64,000 nucleotides of DNA from Rhabditoides inermis (Eukaryota > Nematoda > Chromadorea > Rhabditida > Rhabditidae). Location of the stretch: positions 407,501-471,500 of the forward strand of contig CAWZYM010000079.1 of NCBI GenBank assembly GCA_963966185.1, given 5' to 3'. Position 1 is the first letter of the stretch; each line of letters opens with the position of its first letter. Shown in pieces: positions 56,013 through 64,000 of this stretch. The position numbers were made by a program, and so were the translations under genes. Below the pieces are notes generated by a model. It did not search any database. It saw only the letters and a program-made list of their open reading frames with translations, and was not told the origin of the DNA.

Positions 56013-57173
56013 CTAGTTTTTGAACACAGAAGTCTCCACAACATTGAGCACTCCAAGGTGGGACGACTGCACCCACATCTTGCTCGGATCCCTGCAGCGA
56101 GAGAGGGCGACGTAGAGCTGTCCGTGGCTGAACACCTCCTCGCGCATGTCGATGCCCACCCGATCCAGCGACTGTCCCTGCGCCTTATTCACTGTCATGC
56201 AAAATGACAGCTTGAGCGGGAACCTGTGTCGCTTCAGCTTGAACGACAATCCCGCACTGTTCGTCACGTCGATCCGCGGGATCATCATCTGCTCGCCCTT
56301 CCTCGCACCGGAGATGAACTGGCATACGATCACGTGTCGACCGAGCGACACCACCGACATTCTCGTTCCGTTGCACAGTCCATTCCGTACGTCCAGATTC
56401 CTCAGCAGTATCACGATCCATTTTTGTCTATCCTATCCAGCACTTGTCCATTGAGCTCATCGACTGCCTTGTTCTTTGTGGCGAGAATGGCGCGACCACT
56501 TACGTCCTCTGGTGTGAGCGAGTTGAGGTGCTCACCGTACACCTTGTCGATGAGAAAAGTGGTGATCATCATGTGTGGAGGGAGATTGATCTGTCCTTCC
56601 TCGTCAGCCTTCTCAGTGCCGTGGCCGATACGCAGTAGCTGCGCCACCCACTCTGCCCCGGCAGTGCGCATGTTCACAGAGAGACGGTAGGTGGTGAACA
56701 GACGCCAGAGAGGAGACGCCTTCACACACGCCGCCACACAGTCTCCCGCCATCGCATGAGGTACAATGGGGAGAGTGTGCACAAAGTCTCCTCCTCCGAC
56801 CATGACCATCCCTCCGAATGGCTCATTCTTCCGGGTGATGTCCTGCAGAAGTCTGTCGACCGCCTCCAGTGACCACTTGGGCACAGTGGCAAACTCGTCC
56901 CACAGAACAACGTCCACGTGACTCAACTCCACTCCAGCTTTTTCCGTCCGAGACAGAAAATTTTGAGTGCACTGTTGGCAGTGCGTCCGCCCGCAGCATA
57001 TTGGCAGCAATGCCTGTTCACGCCACGCACATCACCGTCTTCCTTTTGGCTATGAGGAGATGGTAGATGCATACGTAGCAGAACGTCTTCCCAGATCCTC
57101 CGGGTCCGTTCAAGTAGATGTGCTTGCCGTTGCCGGTCTCGACAGCCGAGAGCTGAAGGCTCCTGGATGAGGA
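56013..57173 (-). mobile_element. Broken Helitron helicase (PIF1-type)
   Basis: A decayed copy of the C-terminal helicase part of a Helitron RepHel protein. Walker A (GPGGSGKT, about 57107-57084) is followed by an in-frame TGA at 57020-57018. After a frame change near 56960, Walker B (VVLWDEFA) and the GGDFVHTLPI motif are present. Another frame change occurs near 56425, and part of the usual protein between VLDRI and VILLRNLDVRNGLCNGTRM is missing. The last motifs, LSFCMTVNKAQGQSLDRVG and HGQLYVALSRCRDPSKM, are intact and the frame ends at 56013. No Rep (HUH) nuclease part is present in the window. The remnant is flanked on both sides by 42-bp repeat units. Confidence 0.82.
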
Positions 57174-57424
57174 AGTAAAAAAAAATGCAGTAACATCCGG
57201 TAGAAAAAAAAACAGTGCACACTGGTTGCAAGTCGGTCGTAAACAGGTCTCTTAATCACGTGGTCTCACTGGCCGCCCTGTTGTACTCAAAGTGCAAGTG
57301 CCTGTGAAAAGGTGCAAACCCGGCGCACATCACATGCTGGCGCCGGCTTGGGTATATAAGTGATGAGACGGTTGCTACCGTATACCGTTACTTACAGACA
57401 GACGGACAGGGCGTTTTCTATATA

Positions 57425-57595
57425 TTAGGATCGTCTCCTTAGAATTACGGTAGGAGAATAATTTGGACTTCATCGTCCCCTTAGAATTACGGTAGGAGAA
57501 TAATTTGATCTGCCTCGTCACCTTAGAAATACGATAGGAGAAAAATTTGACCTGCATGGTCCCCTTAGAATTACGGTAGGAGAATAATTTACTGC
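57425..57595. repeat. Four 42-bp units upstream of the helicase remnant
   Basis: The same unit as the large array (TTAGAATTACGGTAGGAGAA core), about four copies with more divergence. They lie directly inside the right outer inverted repeat. Confidence 0.85.
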
Positions 57596-57685
57596 CGGTG
57601 ACCGCATTTGTCGCACTTCCGGTCCCCGTCTCTCTTGGCCCGATGTCCATGAGAAAAAAACGCTTACATTTTATTGACGGATGGG
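57592..57685 (-). repeat. Outer inverted repeat, right arm
   Basis: Reads TTACTGCCGGTGACCGCAT and on to CGCTTACATTTTATTG, the inverted counterpart of 52640-52735. Confidence 0.65.
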
Positions 57686-57689
57686 CTGA

Positions 57690-58246
57690 TGCGGCTGATG
57701 GGCAGAGTTCGGTAGTTCTTGTCAGATGTGCTGATATGCAGCGCATACCTTTTTGCTCTACTCGTTTCTGTTTATGTTCAAACTGAAGCGGCGTTGAGTC
57801 AGCGATAGCTACTATTTGAAATCACTTTTTTCGCGAGGGAGTGAGCTGGTCCTAAGCGGATTGGTCGTATGTTGTTCTCTCTCTTTCCCGCTCCCTCTCC
57901 TTCTCTCTCTCCCCCTCCCTCTCTCACGTATACGGACAGATTTCGAGTATACACATACGGTAATACCAGATTACCGGTGTACCGTTTTGGCTACCGGATT
58001 TTGATTCTTTCGACTCACACAATCGAACAGGTTGGTGTGATTCGGATCTCTGTTGCTGTATTTGCAAGAAAAAAGAACACAGCACTTGTGAGACGATATT
58101 GTGAGCAGATCACGACTCAATTACACGTATATATGAAAAAAGAAATCGTTTGTATTGACCATTGGCTACAATGGAGGGCGAATGAGAAAGAGAAAGAGAG
58201 AGAGAGAGAGAGAGATGGAAAGAGAGAGAGAGAGAGAGAGAGAGAT

Positions 58247-58300
<54 letters not shown>

Positions 58301-58600
58301 TGAGAGAGGGGGGTCACGGGTTTGTTGATGGAAAATTCTTATTGTTCGTTCAAATTCTTAGTACATATCCAGTATAGCCAGTATTTGCACAGCTATGTTT
58401 GATTGTTTTTGATGTGAGTCATGTCAATTTGAGGGATAGCGTGTCGCGTTCTGACCTCAACACGCATCTCTCACTCGGCCCGTTTGCGCACTCTCTCGTC
58501 CGAATCTCTTCCGCTCCACACACTCTTTCACCTCCTCTCACCGTCTGCCACTCTCTCGTCGGCGAGTCCGTTTTGCGGTGAATGAAAATGATCAGCACCA
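57690..58600. other. Spacer upstream of the SXP/RAL-2 gene
   Basis: Contains CT-rich sequence near 57880-57920 and (GA)n from about 58190 to 58300. No gene was recognised. Confidence 0.4.
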
Positions 58601-58610
58601 GTGGAGTGGG

Positions 58611-58617
58611 TATAAAT
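58611..58617 (+). promoter_or_regulatory. TATA box of the SXP/RAL-2 gene
   Basis: TATAAAT stands 112 bases before the ATG on the same strand, followed by GC-rich sequence and a likely transcript start 25-35 bases downstream. A TTTCTTTCTAG acceptor then ends exactly at the ATG. This suits a highly expressed gene with a 5' intron or a trans-spliced leader. Confidence 0.5.
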
Positions 58618-58722
58618 GGGCCGGCTGCGGCCAGTCAGTTGACAGCTCGGCCGAGTGCTCTAGCAAACACCCTCTCTACACTTTGTTTTGATGTGACTTT
58701 CTAATAAGCAGTTTCTTTCTAG

Positions 58723-58921
58723 ATGATCAAGACCGTGTTTATCCTTGCTCTTGTGGCGGGCGCTTTCTGCCAGCCTCAAGGTGGTCCGGGAGGACGGCCA
58801 GATGGTCCCGGGGGACGCGTCGGACCCGGCGGACGCGGAGGTCCCGGTGGCTGGGGAGGACCCGAAGGACGCAGACACCACCACGGACACCATCTGCCGC
58901 CCTTCCTCAAGGTGAGGAGCG

Positions 58922-58959
<38 letters not shown>

Positions 58960-59718
58960 CTCTCTCTGTCTGCCTGACTCTCTCTCAGCAGTACCTTGCA
59001 GAACGTGACCGAAGAGGCTCGCAAGGAGTTCTTCAAAATCGTCCACGACAATAACTCGACAAAGGCAGAGATCAAGACCAACATCAACACCTGGGCCGAG
59101 AAGTACGGTATCGCGGTGAGTACTGTAGGAAATGAAAAGCCTGTTCGGTAAGGAAGGTATTGCTGTACTATTAGTAGTGTTTGGTCGGTATTACGTGAAT
59201 GTGGATTTGGCAAACATGTTGCATGTACTCGATGTTTGTGGCGATCAATCGAGAGAGAAAAAGTCGAACTGCTATTTACAGGCTGAGGTGAAGGACTTCA
59301 ACGACAAGATGCAGGCCAAGATCGCTGAGATGAAGAAGAACATCACCGAGGTGAGCATCTCTCTCTCTCTCTCCCTCTCTCCCTCTCTCCTCTTTCACCC
59401 TCCTCTTTGCAGGTGATCTCCAAGCTGCCGGCGGCGTTCGAGACGTTCTCTTCTATCATGGAGGACGACTCGCTCACGCACAAGCAGACGATGGAGAAGA
59501 TGAAGGCCGAGGCGGAGAAGGACCCGCGCGTCGCGGCCGCCCTCCGCGGAGTGATGCGCCCGCCCCGCGGACCCCGCGGAGCACCCGGAGGGTTCCCCGG
59601 ACCCTTTCCCGGAGGCTTCCCCGGAGGACCCGGAGGATTCGGAGGTCCTGGAGGACCCGGAGGACCCGGAGGACCCGAAGGACCTGGAGGACTCGAAGAG
59701 GAGGAGAACAGCTTCTAA
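58723..59718 (+). CDS. SXP/RAL-2 family (DUF148) secreted protein
   Basis: Four exons, all in phase 0: 58723-58911, 59002-59115, 59282-59350 and 59413-59718. The product is 225 residues. Residues 1-16 are a signal peptide (MIKTVFILALVAGAFC). A Gly/Pro-rich stretch with a His cluster (RRHHHGHHLPPFLK) precedes the DUF148 core: NVTEEARKEFFKIVHDNNST, an all-helical middle (DFNDKMQAKIAEMKKNITE), and SKLPAAFETFSSIMEDDSLT with KDPRVAAALRGV. A long Gly/Pro-rich tail ends GLEEEENSF. The family is nematode-specific, abundant and secreted; molecular function is not settled. Exon 2 has two nearby upstream AG sites, but only the one before AACGTGACC keeps frame with the family motif. Confidence 0.9.
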
Positions 59719-60441
59719 ACCACGACTGATTAGCGAGTAGCTCGAATCGAGTAAACCCCAATATGACTGTGATGTTTGTATAAAGGAACTGTAAAAAAGT
59801 GTATTTAGAAAGATTTAAAAGCGGCAATGGAACGCTAACCGCTGACCTTGATGCGGTAACAACGCATGCGCGCTATAAGCCTTCAAATTCGGGCGCGATT
59901 TTTATCTCACTCGATTTTCGCGAATTAAGTTCAATAAATTTTGTTTTCGCTTTGATTTTGTTAAGGGACATGAGTATTCGTTGTACTCGGATGTAGTTGT
60001 TTGTTAGCACACAACTACGTGGGTCTCTTTGTTCCTTCGTGTCTTTTTCGCATCACGGCGAAACTCGAAAAACGGTGTGAAATTCAATATTTGCTATCCT
60101 GTTACCGTCTTTGTTGTTTGTGTACATTCCATAAAACAACATCTCACGATCTCCCTATTCTCCTGTCTTATCGATTTGATGGAACTGTCTCTCTCTCTCT
60201 CTCTCCCCGCGGCAGATTCGCTCTCTCACCCCTGCCGCCCTCTCACTCTCTCGTTATGGAGATTGGAGATAATAACAACGACTCTCGTTCTCGCTACACA
60301 CATTCCCGGCCCAGTATTATCGGCCGTCGACATCCATTCATGTGTGATATCGACCTGCCGTTTCGGTGATACAACACCTTGCCATACCCCCACCGCTTCC
60401 CGGATTTCGAAATCTCCGGTATTCTCCGTATTCTCCGCCGT
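59719..60441. other. Intergenic region, 5' of RanGAP1
   Basis: Holds the 3' UTR of the SXP/RAL-2 gene and the upstream region of RanGAP1, with a short (CT)n run near 60190. No further gene was seen. Confidence 0.5.
59933..59938 (+). terminator. Poly(A) signal AATAAA
   Basis: AATAAA about 215 bases after the SXP/RAL-2 stop codon, on the same strand. Confidence 0.5.
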
Positions 60442-63400
60442 ATGATAACCGTGTATACCTCGGTGCTTCCCGTCTCGGTGGAGGCGGGAGTTGAGGGCGT
60501 GGCCGACGGGGGCGGAGTTATCGTGTTTGAGACGGCCGACGTGGCGATGGCTGTGCTACCGCCCGGCACCCTCTCCTATCTCGACAGGAAACTCAAGCTC
60601 GACAGCAACGACGACGGTGGGTATGGCGTTGTAGAGCAAATTTTACAGTTATTGCATTATATAAATACAATTATAAATATTTACATTTTGATAATTGCAG
60701 CCGAGGATGTGGCCAAGGAAGTGGAGGCGTTCGCCAATCTGCTGGTCTTGGAACTGAAGGGCAACACAATCGGAGTGGGAGCTGGTGAGCGCATCGCCGA
60801 AGCACTCAAGAAGCACCCCGAGCTGCAGGTGGGACAGGTTTACGTGTTTACATATTTGTTAACCTTTTTATTATCGTTTACTGCTGCGTTCATGTCCACT
60901 ATCCACACTGCGTGCAGCGCGCTTCGCAATAACATTTCGCCACGTTTGTTTACATTTTTGTTTACTTGCAGAGATGTCTGTGGAGTGACATGTTCACCGG
61001 ACGGCTCAAGGCCGAGATCCCGCCGATTCTCGTGAGTTGTCCAATTCTTGGTTTATGTATTTATGAGTTTCATCTAATGTTTACGTCATTCGTATCGGCT
61101 GTGATCTGCAAAAATATAAAAGAGCATGATTCGAATATAAGTATTATAAATATAAATATAATATATATAATTATATGTATGATTTACAGAAGTCTTTGGG
61201 CGCTGCTATGATGTTTGCGGGCGCACAGCTCACTGAAATCGACCTCTCCGACAATGCATTCGGCCCAATTGGAGCAGAGGGAATTCAGGTATGGGATTGC
61301 TTTTTCCATAGTTCACCATGGTTCCATAGTCATATTTTTAACATATGGTTTATGGTTGTTTCCATGACGCATTTCACATTCAATTATTCATTAAATTACA
61401 GGACCTGCTGGTGAGCAAGTCTTGCTACACGCTCCAGACACTGAAGCTCAACAACAACGGACTCGGCGCAGGCGGAAAGGTATTGATTGCCTATTGATTG
61501 ATCGATTGGTTGTTTCGTAACACATGTTCTTGAGGTGATCGCCCGTTGTCTCTCTGACTGCTGGTCGAACGCGAAGAGAGACGGACACCAGTTCAGGCTC
61601 AAGGTATCGATTGATTGATTGTTATCGATTTTGTGTGCAGGTGTTTGTCGCCGGACGCAACCGCCTCGAGAATCCCGGCGCCATTGCTCTCGCCGAGTCG
61701 TTCAAGGTGTGTTTTGTGCTTTGTTGTTTGCGTAGTTTGTGTATTGATGCCACCTTCGCGTTGCAGAAGATTGGCTCTCTGGAGGAGATCACCGTGCTGC
61801 AGAACGGCATTCGCGCCGAGGGAATCACTGCTCTGGCGGGGTGCCTCGAACACAACCCCAACCTCAGGGTGGGTGTGGGTTCTGAGTTACAGTAGCGAAA
61901 TCTTGAGCAAGTAGAGGTCATCACTGTACAAATGCCTTGATTGGGATAACAATGTGTTGAGCGGCTAGAAAGCTAATTATAAAGAATAGATTATCACCGT
62001 ATATATTTTCTAGCAGTGTATATCAGTATCGTTCTGATGAACAAACGAAAGCTGTATTTTATTATGAAAATGAGTTGATTGGTGGGATATGGTGGAATGT
62101 GTTGAGGTGGTCAACTTCAACGACAACACGGCAACAGCCAGTGGTGGAGTGGCTGTGGCGCGCGGGCTGGCCGGACTCAGGAAGCTCGAGGTGAGTGGGC
62201 CTCTCTCTCCCCTCCTCTCTTCTCTCTGATAGTGTGTGTTGAGGTGCTGAACATGGGCGACCTGCTTGTCCGCGACGGGGGCGCACTGGCCATTGTGGGA
62301 ATGCTGTGCGACGCGGCCAATGGAGGATACCCGCAGTTGAGGGTGAGTAGCTGAGTAGTCGAGTAGTCAATCAAATAAAATTGACAAAAAATTGAAAAGA
62401 CCCACCATCTCCCCCATGGGGGAACAGACCACGAACGGGTGGTACGGTAACTAAGAGCACAGTCAAATTTGAAAGAAAGTAAAACACGAGCAGTAGCAGG
62501 ACTCGAACCTGCGACAAAGCGCTGTCCGCGGACTGCTAGGTTAACAGCTAACCGACTGCGCCATTGAGGACGTGGCATGATCCTTTCATTGAGCGATGAT
62601 CTACTGCGCGCTTGTGGTTTTTGTGAAGAAAAGTAGACAAAAATGAGACACAAGCATGAGAAACGATTTGATTGTTTTCGAAAACATACGTTTCAGCTGA
62701 AAATGAATAGTTTTCCTTCGCACAGCCCGTCTTTGATTGATCGCAAATCAACTACATGTCTCAATACTAGCAAATTGCACTCATCGTTTCTATGGCGCAA
62801 CCGGTAAGAGATTCGCCTAGCAATCTGTTCGGCTGGTTCATGTCGCGGGTTCGAATCCTCTCTACGTCAGGTGTTTTGCTGAAACCTTGCTACCGTAGCA
62901 ATGTGCCTGCGAATCATAACTTGTGTAAATTCAGTCAATCATTTGGGATTTTTGTCCACTTTATGACAATCATAGTCTATTTCACAAATAACCATAGCTG
63001 AAACACACATATGGTACATACTCAAAGAACAATCAAAAGGCAAAGTCAAAGGTTTCTCCGGAGACTCCTTTCTGAATAAACCTTGAACAATCTCAAAAGT
63101 TGTGCGAATGATGAGAGTTTCAAAGGATATGATGTCTTGTGCAGGAGGTGTGCCTTGACGGGAACGAGCTGTCGTCGATGGCAGTGCGGGAGATAGTGGG
63201 CAAGTGGCGGGGCAAGCCTGCAGTCGCCCTCTCACTCGGATGCAACTCGGTCGGAGGGGAGTGGACAGACATCAAGGACTGGGTCGACGAGCACGGGCTG
63301 GGCAAGGTCGACATGGGCAATGAGAGGTGCGTGAGGGGACACACATCAAATCATTTATCTGGATGAAGTGTTTAGTTCTCTAGCGTCGCGAGAAAAGAGG

Positions 63401-63823
63401 GACACTGTGCCATTGATTGATTGATTGATTGCTTTCAGTGACGACGAGGGCACTCTGGAGCCGCACTCGGAGGATGAGGGAGACGAGGATGAGGATGAGG
63501 AGTATGACGAGGATGAGATGGAGGAGGGGGAGGAGAAGGAGGAGGAGGGGGAGCAGGCCAAGCCCGACGTGGCGACGCTGCTCAGTGGAGTCGGATGCAT
63601 GAAGGTGGGTGGGTGATCCTACGCTCTGCCGGCTCTACTCTATAGAACATACTGACGTATGTCCGTCTCGTACGTGCAACGAAGTGGTGCAAGAGTGGAA
63701 CAGATGGTGATTCTATGTTCTATGCGTCTGTTGTAGATGAACCCTCCGGCGCCGCCGCCGACTGCCGCCGTCGCTTCTCCCGCCTCCAACCCCTTTGCCG
63801 CCAAGTTTGCCGAGTTCACCAAG
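60442..63823 (+). CDS. RANGAP1: RanGAP1, Ran GTPase-activating protein (3' end outside)
   Basis: Stimulates GTP hydrolysis by Ran on the cytoplasmic side, sustaining the gradient that drives nuclear transport; the nematode form is RAN-2. Thirteen exons are visible from 60442 to 63823 and the last donor shows that the gene runs on past the window. Leucine-rich repeats include ALRLEGN-type units: [19 protein letters not shown], then [58 protein letters not shown] and [20 protein letters not shown]. An acidic stretch follows (exon 63439-63604), as in the family, then a Pro/Ala-rich linker (exon 63737-63823). The vertebrate SUMO-accepting C-terminal domain would lie outside. The ATG at 60442 is the first in frame; residues before [16 protein letters not shown] are not conserved, so an upstream exon is possible. 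Exons 6, 9 and 10 follow TTGAG acceptors. Confidence 0.93.
62490..62575 (-). mobile_element. tRNA-like SINE head in RanGAP intron
   Basis: The minus strand reads ATGGCGCAGTCGGTTAGC (A box) and GCAGGTTCGAGTCCTGC (T arm and B box) but has no matching acceptor stem. It lies in the 800-base intron 10 of RanGAP1. Confidence 0.5.
62788..62872 (+). mobile_element. tRNA-like SINE head, second copy in the same intron
   Basis: Plus strand: ATGGCGCAACCGGTAAGAG (A box) and CGGGTTCGAATCCTC (B box). The acceptor ends do not pair. It is oriented opposite to the element at 62490-62575. Confidence 0.5.
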
Positions 63824-63849
63824 GTATTTCCAGTTGTTTCGTAAAGTAG

Positions 63850-63934
63850 CCGTCAGTCTGAAACTAGCTCGCAACCGCCAAATGTGTTTTGAAGGCGCTT
63901 CGATGCGAAGGGCCTGTTTCGATGAGACTGACCA
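63850..63934. mobile_element. Short TIR element (MITE-like)
   Basis: Ends CCGTCAGTCTGAAACTAG and CTGTTTCGATGAGACTGACC, inverted. It lies after the last visible RanGAP1 exon and so within an intron. It is related to the copies at 15961, 23664 and 25033. Confidence 0.5.
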
Positions 63935-64000
63935 GACATTTATAGTTGCTCACATGTAATCAACTTTATATGAGCGTCGATGAGTGTTTTGATGAATTTT

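Noticed and set aside
62490..62872. tRNA genes in the RanGAP1 intron
   Set aside because: A and B boxes are present but the acceptor ends do not pair; treated as tRNA-derived repeats.

Overview
The window is animal nuclear DNA, most likely from a nematode. Supporting evidence: many short GT-AG introns; 3' splice sites placed directly in front of start codons, as in spliced-leader trans-splicing; an SXP/RAL-2 (DUF148) gene; and a cysteine-rich secreted protein that resembles chondroitin proteoglycan 4. The order cannot be named from sequence alone. Introns and spacers are full of (GA)n/(CT)n tracts, and these create most of the long spurious reading frames (SLSLSL or RERERE).

Layout. 791-2260 (-): small unrecognised protein with two membrane segments. 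2960-about 9626 (-): cyclic-nucleotide-gated channel alpha subunit, with a tRNA-Phe in one intron. 10.2-10.5 kb (+): small frameshifted gene or pseudogene. 11120-11588 (+): saposin-like secreted protein. 12789-16898 (+): polypeptide GalNAc-transferase with a C-terminal lectin domain. 18579-27638 (-): diaphanous-class formin, with possible extra 5' exons to 30461 and a nested repeat-protein ORF in one intron. 31643-37108 (+): CDC45. 37424-38603 (+): secreted CPG4-like protein with a tRNA-Cys in one intron. 38.6-44.9 kb: gene-poor. 44964-48702 (+): protein with two CXXC zinc fingers. 49324-52473 (-): multi-pass membrane protein resembling gustatory-type receptors. 52.6-57.7 kb: transposon-rich block holding a broken Helitron helicase, a 42-bp tandem array, a foldback element and an outer pair of inverted repeats. 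58723-59718 (+): SXP/RAL-2 protein. 60442 to beyond the window end (+): RanGAP1.

The genes do not form one pathway. They are mostly conserved housekeeping genes (CDC45 in replication; RanGAP1 in nuclear transport; formin in actin assembly; GalNAc-T in O-glycosylation) mixed with nematode-type secreted proteins and sensory membrane proteins. The least explained material is the repeat landscape (head-to-head tRNA-headed elements sharing one body, a small TIR family in introns, a sense-oriented ATTGATT intron motif) and the tandem CXXC protein. Exon limits were read by eye from splice sites and checked by codon phase where stated.
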